From NCBI GenBank assembly GCA_023953695.1, contig JAMLJG010000009.1, positions 1 through 64,000 of the forward strand: DNA of 64,000 nucleotides. Direction: 5' to 3'. The notes below the pieces were generated by a model. That model worked only from the letters and a program-made list of their open reading frames with translations. It did no database searches and had not been told where the DNA came from. The DNA comes from Kiritimatiellia bacterium (lineage in GTDB: Bacteria; Verrucomicrobiota; Kiritimatiellia; CAIVKH01). Made by a program: the position numbers and the translations under genes. Shown here in pieces: positions 7,438-15,601 of the stretch. Position 1 is the first letter of the stretch. Every line of letters starts with the position of its first letter.

Positions 7438-8727
7438 ATGGCCAAAGCGAAACGGCAGGAAATCATCGGACTCGTCGGACTGGGCTATGTCGGCCTTCCG
7501 CTGGCGATTGCGTTCTCGAAAAAATATCGCGTCGTCGGTTTCGACGCGAAACCCGCGCGCATCGCCGAGCTCAAGAGCGGCAGCGATCACACGGGCGAAA
7601 CCACGGCAGCCGACTTGCGGCACCGCAACCTGACTTTCACGGACAATCCTCAGGACCTCGCCGCCTGCACCTTCATCGTCGTCGCTGTGCCTACGCCCGT
7701 AAACGTCGCGAAGGAACCGGACCTCGACCCGCTCGTCAAATCGTCCACCACTGTCGGCCGCATCCTGAAGCGAGGCATGATGGTCGTGTACGAAAGCACG
7801 GTCTATCCCGGCGTCACGGAAGAAACCTGTCTGCCGATCCTCGAGAAGGAATCCGGCCTTAAACTCGGCGATTTCCAACTCGGCTATTCCCCCGAACGCA
7901 TCAATCCGGGCGACAAGAAACATACCGTCACCACAATCGTGAAAGTCGTCAGCGGCCACGATGCAAAAGCCCTCGATCGCTGCGCCGCAGTGTATGGGTC
8001 CATCATCAAGGCGGGCGTCCATCGTGCGGCCAACATCAAGACAGCCGAGGCAGCCAAGGTGATCGAGAACGTGCAGCGCGACCTCAACATCGCGCTGATG
8101 AATGAACTCTCGAAGATATTTGCGCGCATCGGCATCAACACGCGCGACGTGATTGAGGCCTCCGCCACAAAGTGGAATTTTCACAAATATCACCCCGGCC
8201 TCGTCGGTGGACACTGCATCGGCGTGGACCCCTACTATCTCACCCACCGCGCGCTGGCGCTGGGCTATCACCCCGAAGTCATTCTCGCCGGACGCCGCAT
8301 CAACGACTCCATGGGCGCCTACGTCGGCGATCTCTGCATCCGCGAAATGGTCGCGGCAGGACGACTGCCCAAGAACGCGCGCATCTGGATTCTCGGCATG
8401 ACGTTCAAAGAGAACGTGCCGGACTTCCGCAACACCCGCGCAGAAGACGTCGTCGCCTACTTGCGCGGTTTCGGCTGCGACGTCACCACGTGGGAGCCGA
8501 TGGGCACACCCGAGCAAATCCAGAAATACTTCGACCTGCAAACCACGCTGCCCCAGCAAGCGCGCGATCTCGATGCCATCATCTTGATCAACAGTCACGA
8601 CGCATTCCGCTCGCTCAAGCTCGCCGCGCTGCGCAAGAAATGCCGGACGCCCGTGCTGGTGGACGTGAAGAGCTTCTTCTCGGGACCCGAGGCGCGCAAG
8701 CTCGGCTTTCGCTACGTAAATCTCTAG
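7438..8727 (+). CDS. Nucleotide-sugar (UDP-HexNAc type) 6-dehydrogenase, TviB/WbpO-like
   Basis: The 429-residue protein has the UDP-glucose/GDP-mannose dehydrogenase architecture. The N-terminal Rossmann motif is GLVGLGYVGLPLA; a central domain carries the thiohemiacetal-forming cysteine in GGHCIGVDPYYL; the C-terminal UDP-binding domain has WILGMTFKENVPDFRNTRA. The block STVYPGVTEETCLPILE and the SPERINPGD motif resemble the TviB/WbpO/WbpA branch acting on UDP-GlcNAc or UDP-GalNAc rather than UDP-glucose Ugd. It would oxidise the C6 hydroxyl to a uronic acid with two NAD+ for capsule or O-antigen synthesis. GGAG lies 6 bases before the ATG. Palindrome cluster 1 occupies its upstream region. 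Substrate remains inferred. Confidence 0.9.
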   Translation: MAKAKRQEIIGLVGLGYVGLPLAIAFSKKYRVVGFDAKPARIAELKSGSDHTGETTAADLRHRNLTFTDNPQDLAACTFIVVAVPTPVNVAKEPDLDPLVKSSTTVGRILKRGMMVVYESTVYPGVTEETCLPILEKESGLKLGDFQLGYSPERINPGDKKHTVTTIVKVVSGHDAKALDRCAAVYGSIIKAGVHRAANIKTAEAAKVIENVQRDLNIALMNELSKIFARIGINTRDVIEASATKWNFHKYHPGLVGGHCIGVDPYYLTHRALALGYHPEVILAGRRINDSMGAYVGDLCIREMVAAGRLPKNARIWILGMTFKENVPDFRNTRAEDVVAYLRGFGCDVTTWEPMGTPEQIQKYFDLQTTLPQQARDLDAIILINSHDAFRSLKLAALRKKCRTPVLVDVKSFFSGPEARKLGFRYVNL

Positions 8728-8840
8728 TCGTCGCTGAACCGCGTTTTCCGAACGCGGCACGAGCAGTTTCACCTTGCCAAACGCGCACCCTCGGCGCACG
8801 CTGACCGCGATCAAAAAAAGACCCATCATCACAGTGCGCC

Positions 8841-9821
8841 ATGATTCGTTCGTTTGTATTCAGCCAGGGAAAACTCGTGGGTCAGGACCTCGGCCTCGAC
8901 TTCCTCCGCGTGATGCTCATAGACGACGACGCGCAAATCTGGGTTGACCTCGAGCGCGCCACGCCGGAGGAAACCAAGGAACTGCTGGAAAGCATGTTCA
9001 ACTTCCACCCCCTCGTCATCGAGGACTGTATCTCCCCCTCCGAACACCCCAAGGTCGAGGAATACGAAACCTATCTCTTCCTCGTCATGCACGCCGTGGA
9101 CTATGCCGCGAAAGAGCGCTGCTTCCGAATGAATGAGCTGAACCTCTTCATTGGAAAAAACTTCCTCGTCACCTATCACGACGACCCGATGCGGAGCATT
9201 GATCTGACCATTGAGCGCGTCCTCAAGCACTCCGCAGGCGTCGCGCGAGCGCCGGATCGCCTCACCTACACACTGCTCGACATGCTGCTCGATCAATACA
9301 ACCCCTCCACCGAACGCCTCTCCTTCGACATCGAAGAAATGGAGCGCGCCGCGATTGACACCAAGTCCCGCACCTTCCTCCCCGATGTGCTTCACCTGAA
9401 AGATGAAGTCTCGCGCTTGCGCTCCATCGTCGCCGCGCAGCGCGAAGTGATGTCGCGCATTGCTCGCGGCGAATTCAAAATCATTCGCGCGCACCTGCTC
9501 CCCTATTTCCGCGACCTGCAAGACGCCCTCATCCGCCTCGCCGGACAGACCGAGTCCTATCGCGACTCACTCACCAACCTGATCACCGTCCAATTGAACA
9601 TGCAACAGGCGGAAACCAACCAGGTCGTGAAAGTGTTGACCGTGCTGGCAACCCTCTCCCTGCCCCTCGTGGCCATCACCAGCTTCTACGGGATGAATGT
9701 CCAGCATTGGCCCAATGAAGACTGGCCGCCGTGGCCCTGGTCGCACCTGATTATTTTGGCGCTAAATGCTGTCGTCACGGCGGCTATTTATTGGATACTG
9801 CGGCGAAAGAACTGGCTCTAA
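8841..9821 (+). CDS. corA: CorA-family magnesium/cobalt transporter
   Basis: The 326-residue protein has the CorA layout: an acidic N-terminal cytoplasmic alpha/beta domain, long helices (DIEEMERAAIDTKSRTFLPDVLHLKDEVSRLR in outline) and two C-terminal transmembrane helices. The first helix ends in the diagnostic YGMN motif (TSFYGMNVQHWP, near residue 280), which forms the ion entry loop of the pentamer. The C-terminus is basic (RRKNWL), as is typical. It moves Mg2+ and probably Co2+ or Ni2+ across the inner membrane. The PhoH-like gene starts 21 bases downstream, so they may be co-transcribed. Confidence 0.95.
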   Translation: MIRSFVFSQGKLVGQDLGLDFLRVMLIDDDAQIWVDLERATPEETKELLESMFNFHPLVIEDCISPSEHPKVEEYETYLFLVMHAVDYAAKERCFRMNELNLFIGKNFLVTYHDDPMRSIDLTIERVLKHSAGVARAPDRLTYTLLDMLLDQYNPSTERLSFDIEEMERAAIDTKSRTFLPDVLHLKDEVSRLRSIVAAQREVMSRIARGEFKIIRAHLLPYFRDLQDALIRLAGQTESYRDSLTNLITVQLNMQQAETNQVVKVLTVLATLSLPLVAITSFYGMNVQHWPNEDWPPWPWSHLIILALNAVVTAAIYWILRRKNWL

Positions 9822-9842
9822 CAACAGGAGGCGCACGAGGGC

Positions 9843-11135
9843 ATGAAGAAAAACTTTATCCTCGATACAAATGTTCTGCTGCACGAAGCCACCGCCATCC
9901 AACGGTTCCAAGACAACAACATCATCATCCCGCTCAAAGTCATTGAGGAAATTGACCACTTCAAGAAAGACCAAACCGAGCTCGGCCGCAATGCGCGCCA
10001 CATCTCTCGCCTACTCGACGAACTTCGCCAGCAGCGAAAACTGAACAAGGGCGTGGACCTGCCGCACGGCGGCACCCTCCGCATCGCATTCCCCGGCGCA
10101 CACGTCAACAACGGCTCAACGACCGCCGACGACCAAATCCTCGAACTCGCCATTCAAATGCGGAAACCGGGCAAACCCCGCTGCATCGTCGTCACGAAAG
10201 ACATCAACCTGCGCCTCAAAGCCGACGCGCTCGGCCTCGATGCGGAGGACTATCGCAGCGACCGCGTGGATGTGGACGAACTCTACACCGGCCACACCGA
10301 ACACTTTGCTTCAGGCGAATTGCTCGACACATTTCGACGCGAAGGTCGAATTGCCCCGCCGGACGGAACCTCCTTCTCTCCCAACGAATACGTCCTGCTC
10401 CGCGCCGCCGAAGATCCGACGCACACCATTCTGGTCCGCCACGACGCCGCTGCAAATGCCCTCGTTCCGCTCATCCCCACACCCGACGGCGTCAAACCCG
10501 TCCTCCCGCGCAACAAAGAGCAGCACTACGCGATGGATGCGCTCCTGAACGACGACATCAAAGTCGTCACCATCATCGGGAAAGCCGGCACCGGCAAGAC
10601 CCTCCTCGCCGTCGCGGCCGCCGTCTTCAAAACCATGCTGGAAAAACGCTACCGCCGCATGCTGATCTGTCGCCCCACCGTGCCAATGGGCAAAGACATC
10701 GGATACCTGCCCGGCACACTCGAAGAAAAACTCACGCCGTGGATGCAGCCCATCTACGACGCCCTCGACTTCCTCTCCAACGGCAATCGAAACTGGAAGC
10801 GCAACAAAGACGGAAACCACGAGGAAGATCGGATCGGCATTGAACCACTCACGTACATCCGCGGACGGAGCATTCCCAACCAATTTATTGTGGTGGACGA
10901 GGCGCAAAACCTGACCCCGCTCGAAGCCAAAACCGTTCTCACCCGCGTCGGGCCCGGCACAAAAATCGTGCTCACCGGCGATATCTATCAAATTGACAAT
11001 CCCTTTCTCGACAGCATGTCGAACGGGCTCTCCACAGTCGTTGAAAAGTTTCGCCCGCACGGCATCGCGGCGCATATCGTGCTCGGCCGCGGCGTTCGCT
11101 CGGAAGTCGCGGAACTCGCCGCGAATCTGCTATGA
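9843..11135 (+). CDS. PIN-PhoH fusion ATPase/RNase (PhoH2, YlaK-like)
   Basis: Residues 1-140 are a PIN nuclease domain beginning MKKNFILDTNVLLHE, with acidic residues in VIEEIDHFKKD and ATAD-like positions downstream. Residues of about 220-430 are the PhoH P-loop ATPase: Walker A GKAGTGKTLLA, Walker B VVDEAQNLT, then TGDIYQID and GVRSEVAELAANLL. PhoH2 proteins of this architecture act as RNA helicase/RNase enzymes. The 430-residue length is normal. AGGAGG lies about 17 bases before the ATG, with a weaker GAGG close to it. The next gene overlaps by 4 bases (ATGA), showing an operon. Confidence 0.92.
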   Translation: MKKNFILDTNVLLHEATAIQRFQDNNIIIPLKVIEEIDHFKKDQTELGRNARHISRLLDELRQQRKLNKGVDLPHGGTLRIAFPGAHVNNGSTTADDQILELAIQMRKPGKPRCIVVTKDINLRLKADALGLDAEDYRSDRVDVDELYTGHTEHFASGELLDTFRREGRIAPPDGTSFSPNEYVLLRAAEDPTHTILVRHDAAANALVPLIPTPDGVKPVLPRNKEQHYAMDALLNDDIKVVTIIGKAGTGKTLLAVAAAVFKTMLEKRYRRMLICRPTVPMGKDIGYLPGTLEEKLTPWMQPIYDALDFLSNGNRNWKRNKDGNHEEDRIGIEPLTYIRGRSIPNQFIVVDEAQNLTPLEAKTVLTRVGPGTKIVLTGDIYQIDNPFLDSMSNGLSTVVEKFRPHGIAAHIVLGRGVRSEVAELAANLL

Positions 11136-12061
11136 ACGCGGAATCGTCTGTGCGCCTCCACCCCCGCATAATCCCGGCGATTCTGGCGCTGCTCAGCCTC
11201 TGGGGACTCGCCGGTTGGTGGCCGATGCTCGCCGCGGACGCGCCACAATGGACGCGCGTCATGCCCATGCCCGCCGCCCTGCTGGCCGCGCTGCTCTGGT
11301 GGATATTCTTTTCTCGAAATCGGCGGCGCACACAGAAGCTCATCCTCCTCGGCATCACCGCCGGACTCATCCTCGGCTTCTGGCGCGACGCCGGTGGCGG
11401 CCACCGCCAGATTCACATGCCTGACGCCCACACCCTGCGCATCACGCAGTGGACCCAAGCGACCGACACCCCCTCGCAATCTGTCCTCGCCGAGCTGCTC
11501 AAGGAAGACCCGCCACACATCCTCGTCCTGACGCGCCCCACCCTCACGCAGATGGATCGCCGCCAGCGCAGACAGCTCCGCTTGACCTACACCCTTGTGG
11601 AAAACCAAACGTATATCCTTTCGCGATACCCTCTGCGCAAACTGGAAGACCCGCTCCTTCCCGACACCCACACGGTTCTCGTCGAACTTGCCGCGCCACA
11701 AGGCCCTGTGCAGCTCCTCGCGCTCGATGCGGGCGAGCAGCCGATTTCATCCGCCGCTATCGCCGCCCTGGCTTCCTGGCTCAGCGCGCGGCCCGCAAGT
11801 GTCCCCCTCATTATCGCCGGCGGACAGAATCGCAGCCGAACCGATGCCATCTGGAAACCGCTCCGCACATTTCTCCGTCCTGCCTATGAAGTCGCCGGCT
11901 ACGGCTGGCCCTACTCCTGGCCATCCCCACTGCCCCTCTATACGCGCGACGATATTTGGGTCACCCCAAATCTCGTCGTCCTCGCCGCCGCCTACCGCAG
12001 CTCGTCGCACTCGCCACATCTGCGCCAACGTATCGCGCTCACGTGGCCGGAACTCCCATGA
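11132..12061 (+). CDS. Membrane protein with degenerate endonuclease/exonuclease/phosphatase-like domain
   Basis: The start overlaps the PhoH stop by ATGA. Residues of about 10-90 contain two to three hydrophobic segments (PAILALLSLWGLAGWWPML, AALLAALLWWIFF, LILLGITAGLILGFW). The remainder parallels the EEP domain of the next gene: the C-terminal block YGWPYSWPSPLPLYTRDDIWV matches GWPYSWPLPIPVYSIDHAWV there. However, the family's GDFN is GGQN here and the catalytic SDH is SPH, so metal-dependent hydrolysis is probably lost. It is best seen as a tandem paralogue that has become a pseudoenzyme. The TGA overlaps the ATG of the next gene. Confidence 0.7.
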   Translation: MNAESSVRLHPRIIPAILALLSLWGLAGWWPMLAADAPQWTRVMPMPAALLAALLWWIFFSRNRRRTQKLILLGITAGLILGFWRDAGGGHRQIHMPDAHTLRITQWTQATDTPSQSVLAELLKEDPPHILVLTRPTLTQMDRRQRRQLRLTYTLVENQTYILSRYPLRKLEDPLLPDTHTVLVELAAPQGPVQLLALDAGEQPISSAAIAALASWLSARPASVPLIIAGGQNRSRTDAIWKPLRTFLRPAYEVAGYGWPYSWPSPLPLYTRDDIWVTPNLVVLAAAYRSSSHSPHLRQRIALTWPELP

Positions 12062-13014
12062 AGCTGCTAAGCGCCACCCTTCGCACCTCGCGCCGCATTG
12101 TCTTTCCCGTTGTCGGGCTCCTCTGGATTCTCGGATGGTATCTCGGCGAAGCGCAGCGCCCCTGGCTCTGGCTCTACTACATCCCCGCCCCCTTCATCGC
12201 CGCCTGGGGCACGATTGACCTCATTCTCCGTATGCACCGCGCGGGCCGTCTCCGCAGCATAGCGACGCTCGCCATCACCCTGCTCGCACTGACGAAGGTC
12301 TTTGTGCTGGATTCGCGATGGAACCGCCCCAAGCCAGCGCCCGCCACCGCGATTCGCGCAGGACACTGGAACGTCGCGCACACCATTTTTGGATACGATG
12401 CCATCCTGCAAGAACTCGCGCAGGACAACCTCGACCTCGTCGTTTTGGTCGAGGCACGCTTCGCAAAAGACCTGCCCGAACGCGTCGAGCGCGCGCTCGG
12501 ACTCCCATACGTCTTTCAAGATCAAGGAATGGCCGTACTCTCTCGCTATCCCTTCGAGCCGCAAGGCACCATCTCCATCCCCCACAGCCGCTCCTGGTGG
12601 GCGCGCGTGGATACCCCATCCGGCCCGCTCGATCTCGTTATGCTCGATGTCCTCTCGCACCCAGCCCTGGCGCGCGGACCCATTCTCGGCGCCATGGTCA
12701 ATTGGATCCGCGAGCGCCCGGAAAAACACCCGCTCCTCCTCGTCGGCGACTTCAATACCCTCCGCGATTCGCACGCGCTCGATTCGCTCCGCAAAGAAAT
12801 GCGACACGCATACGAGATCGGCGGGCGCGGCTGGCCCTATTCATGGCCCCTGCCGATCCCGGTCTATTCCATTGATCACGCCTGGGTATCATCCAACATC
12901 ACGGTCTATTCCTACCAACTGCGCTCATCGGCCCTCAGCGACCACCTCCGCCAGGAACTCACGCTCTCCTTTTCCAGCGCAACAAACGACACGCCCACAA
13001 GCGAAACGGATTGA
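12058..13014 (+). CDS. Membrane-anchored endonuclease/exonuclease/phosphatase family protein
   Basis: I use the ATG at 12058, which overlaps the upstream stop (ATGA), not the longer open frame. Three hydrophobic segments occupy residues 10-85 (IVFPVVGLLWILGWYLGE, WLYYIPAPFIAAW, ATLAITLLALTKVFVL). An EEP domain follows with its key motifs: HWNV (first strand), VLVEAR (metal Glu), VGDFNTLRDS, IDHAWVS and SDHLRQ (catalytic His). Such membrane-anchored EEP proteins are probably extracytoplasmic phosphodiesterases or phosphatases of unknown substrate. It forms a tandem pair with the degenerate copy at 11132-12061. Confidence 0.8.
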   Translation: MKLLSATLRTSRRIVFPVVGLLWILGWYLGEAQRPWLWLYYIPAPFIAAWGTIDLILRMHRAGRLRSIATLAITLLALTKVFVLDSRWNRPKPAPATAIRAGHWNVAHTIFGYDAILQELAQDNLDLVVLVEARFAKDLPERVERALGLPYVFQDQGMAVLSRYPFEPQGTISIPHSRSWWARVDTPSGPLDLVMLDVLSHPALARGPILGAMVNWIRERPEKHPLLLVGDFNTLRDSHALDSLRKEMRHAYEIGGRGWPYSWPLPIPVYSIDHAWVSSNITVYSYQLRSSALSDHLRQELTLSFSSATNDTPTSETD

Positions 13015-13022
13015 TCCACTCC

Positions 13023-14504
13023 ATGGCCGAACACGCATCCTTTAGCGTCCTCAACTACACCATTCTCGCCGTCTATCTGATCGCCATGATCGCGATCGGC
13101 GTCCTCTTCGCAGGAAAGCAAAAGACCACCGAGGACTTCTTCCTCGCCGGACGAAAAATGCCCTGGCTCGCCGTCGCCATGAGCATGTATGCCTCCCTCA
13201 CCAGCGCCATCACCTTCATCGCGCTGCCCGCCTCGGCCTATGCGGAGAATATCGCCTTCCTCGTCGTCAGTCTCGTGAGCCCGCTGCTCGCGCCCGTCCT
13301 CATCTTTCTCTTCTATCCTTTCTACATGCGCCTGCGCGTGACCACTTCCTACGAATATATCCACCTTCGCTTCGGTCGCCCCGCGCGATTTGCCGTCTCC
13401 GTGCTGTTCATCCTCGCGCGCGTCGGGTGGCTGGGCACCGTGATCTATGCGCCGGCGCTGGCCATGTCGGTCGTCTCCGGCATTCCACTCTCCGTCTGCA
13501 TCCTCGCGATTGGCTTGCTCGCGACGATCTACACAACCCTCGGCGGCCTCGCCGCGGTCATTTGGACGGACGTCGTTCAATTCATTATCATGATCGGCGG
13601 CGCGATCTGGCTCGTTGTCACATTCTTTCAAAACGTTCCCGATGGCGCGGTGGGCATCATGAAGCTCGCTGCGGAAACCGGCCGCCTGCACGTGTTCGAT
13701 TGGTCATTTAACCTGCACACCATGGGCGCAGCCATTGTCGCCATTTCCTACTTTTTTCAAATGATGCAGGATTACGGCACCGACCAAACGACCGTGCAAC
13801 GCATGATCGCGGTCCCCTCCATGCGAGGCGTGACCAAAGCGCTGATTTTCAACGCCGTTGTAGACTTCACCATCATCGGTCTTCTCCTCTTCATCGGCCT
13901 CGGCCTGTTCGCCTACCACGAATCATTTCCCGGTCGCCTGCCGGCCGGGCTGCCGCGCGATCAGATTCTGCCCTACTACATCATCCACGCGCTTCCCAAC
14001 GGCGTCTCCGGCCTGCTCATCACTGCGCTCTTCGCCGCCGCCATGTCCAGCATGGACTCCGGCATCAACTGCATCTCCACGGTCATCGTGCACGACTTCG
14101 TCAAGCCTCTCCGCCAAGCGCCCGGCGACGACGCGCGCGATGTCCGCCTCGCCCGCATTCTCACCTTCGCGCTCGGCGCACTGGCGACCGCAGCCGCATT
14201 CTACGTGTCGAGCTTTGGCCATCTGCTCAAGGCCTACACCAGCATCATCAGCCTATTCAACGCGCCCATCCTCGCCATCTTCCTCCTCGGCATGCTCACT
14301 CAACGCGCCCGCTTCGCCCCCTGGATATTCGCCTCCGCGTTCGCCGTCGCCACAAACCTCTGGGTCCAATATCGAACCGATATCCACTGGATATACTACT
14401 TCCCCCTCTCCCTCGGCGTTGCACTCATCGCTGGCTATCTCTTCAGCATCATGACGCCGGGCCCACGCGCGCAATCGGACCTCACCGTCTGGCGCCACCG
14501 CTAA
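13023..14504 (+). CDS. Sodium:solute symporter family (SSF) transporter
   Basis: About 13 hydrophobic helices fill the 493 residues. The SSF hallmarks are visible: TEDFFLAGRKMPWLAVAMSMYASLTSAITFIALPASAY near the N-terminus (read in parts), GGLAAVIWTDVVQ in TM6, and ALFAAAMSSMDSGINCISTV in TM9, the region that binds Na+ in vSGLT. SSF proteins couple Na+ entry to uptake of sugars, sialic acid, amino acids or vitamins; the substrate here cannot be assigned. The ATG at 13023 is preferred over an in-frame TTG at 13011, which would overlap the upstream stop. It closes the run that begins at corA. Confidence 0.9.
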   Translation: MAEHASFSVLNYTILAVYLIAMIAIGVLFAGKQKTTEDFFLAGRKMPWLAVAMSMYASLTSAITFIALPASAYAENIAFLVVSLVSPLLAPVLIFLFYPFYMRLRVTTSYEYIHLRFGRPARFAVSVLFILARVGWLGTVIYAPALAMSVVSGIPLSVCILAIGLLATIYTTLGGLAAVIWTDVVQFIIMIGGAIWLVVTFFQNVPDGAVGIMKLAAETGRLHVFDWSFNLHTMGAAIVAISYFFQMMQDYGTDQTTVQRMIAVPSMRGVTKALIFNAVVDFTIIGLLLFIGLGLFAYHESFPGRLPAGLPRDQILPYYIIHALPNGVSGLLITALFAAAMSSMDSGINCISTVIVHDFVKPLRQAPGDDARDVRLARILTFALGALATAAAFYVSSFGHLLKAYTSIISLFNAPILAIFLLGMLTQRARFAPWIFASAFAVATNLWVQYRTDIHWIYYFPLSLGVALIAGYLFSIMTPGPRAQSDLTVWRHR

Positions 14505-14570
14505 CCGTCGCGCGCCGCAACCGCGCGGATGAGCAGTGGACAATCCCCACTGCGCTGGCATAGTTCGCAC

Positions 14571-15515
14571 ATGGCCGACCTACGCAACGAATTTTCCTGG
14601 TCCAAATCGCGCGGCGAAGTGTTCGCGGAATGCCCGCGCAAATATTTCTACTCCTATTACGGCGCATGGGGCGGCTGGAGCGCGAAGCCCAACTCAAAAG
14701 AGCGCACCCTCTACGTCCTCAAACAACTCATGACGCGCCAGATGTGGGCCGGCACTCTCGTGCACAACTGCCTGCGCTGGATTCTCACCACCCTGCGCAC
14801 CACGGGCAGCGCCCCCAGCGAAGAAGCCGCCCTCAGCGCGCTCGGCAGACGCCTCCAAGTTGACTTCCAAAACTCGGGCGAAGGACTCTACTGGGAAAAC
14901 CCAAAGAAAATCCCCGGCCTGCTCGAACATGAATATGACCACCTCGAAGTCGAGGACGAGGCCTGGGCGCGCGTCTTCCAACGCGCACTCGAAGCAATCA
15001 CCACATTCTATCACAGCGAGATATTCCAAACCCTGCACTCGCTGCACCCCGATGACTGGATGGAAATCGAACGCCTGGGCCAGTTTGAAGTGGACACCGT
15101 GAAGGTTTGGGTGCAACTCGACTGCGCCTTCCACATCCGCGAAGGACTGCAAGTCATTGACTGGAAAACCGGTCGCGCCGATCTGGAGCAAACCCGCGCA
15201 CAACTCGCGCTCTATGCTTGGTATGCCAGCCAAACGTGGAACCTCGACCCCGCGACCGTCTTCCCCTCCGAAATCAACCTGCGCACCGGCGAAACCATCG
15301 CACACCAATTCACCGAAACCGACTTCGAGCGCATCCGCCAAACCATCGCCCAATCCGTCGCCGCCATGCGCGCTCTCCTCGACGATGTGGACCAAAACCT
15401 CGCCACCGAAGACCGCTTCCCCATGTCCGAATCGGACGAACCCTGCCACACCTGCGCATTCCGCCGCGTGTGCCCCAAATGGGCCACACCCGCCGACGCC
15501 CACGCCGACGAGTAA
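14571..15515 (+). CDS. PD-(D/E)XK nuclease, RecB/Cas4-like with probable Fe-S cluster
   Basis: The C-terminal half carries the PD-(D/E)XK core: VWVQLDCAFHIREGLQVIDWKTGRADL, with Asp in LDCAF and the D-x-K of DWKTG, then QLALYAW (motif III). One cysteine near the N-terminus (AECPRKYFYSYY) and three at the C-terminus (CHTCAFRRVC) match the four-cysteine Fe-S fastening seen in AddB and Cas4-type nucleases. It stands alone, with no helicase, CRISPR array or cas gene nearby, so the role is probably DNA repair or is unknown. I chose the ATG at 14571, next to the conserved FSWSKSR start; 14529 is an alternative. Confidence 0.82.
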   Translation: MADLRNEFSWSKSRGEVFAECPRKYFYSYYGAWGGWSAKPNSKERTLYVLKQLMTRQMWAGTLVHNCLRWILTTLRTTGSAPSEEAALSALGRRLQVDFQNSGEGLYWENPKKIPGLLEHEYDHLEVEDEAWARVFQRALEAITTFYHSEIFQTLHSLHPDDWMEIERLGQFEVDTVKVWVQLDCAFHIREGLQVIDWKTGRADLEQTRAQLALYAWYASQTWNLDPATVFPSEINLRTGETIAHQFTETDFERIRQTIAQSVAAMRALLDDVDQNLATEDRFPMSESDEPCHTCAFRRVCPKWATPADAHADE

Positions 15516-15549
15516 TCCTCCGCGCAAACCCTCCGTCGCCCAAAACCAA

Positions 15550-15578
15550 AGCGCCCCTTCCGTAAAGGAAGAGGCGCT
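15550..15578 (-). terminator. Terminator for the OPA-family transporter gene
   Basis: A 12-bp stem with one wobble (AGCGCCCCTTCC, loop GTAAA, GGAAGAGGCGCT) lies between two convergent genes. On the minus strand it is followed by TTTGGTTTTGGG, so it probably ends transcription of the transporter gene; on the plus strand there is no T tract. Confidence 0.65.
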
Positions 15579-15601
15579 CTCGAAGACTCTCGCTCGGCAA
15601 C

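Noticed and set aside
7201..8832. 543-codon open frame on the minus strand
   Set aside because: It is the antisense shadow of the nucleotide-sugar dehydrogenase; high GC removes stops and the translation shows no family motif.
14571..15515. CRISPR-associated Cas4
   Set aside because: No repeat-spacer array or other cas gene is present in the window; only the cysteine pattern is similar.
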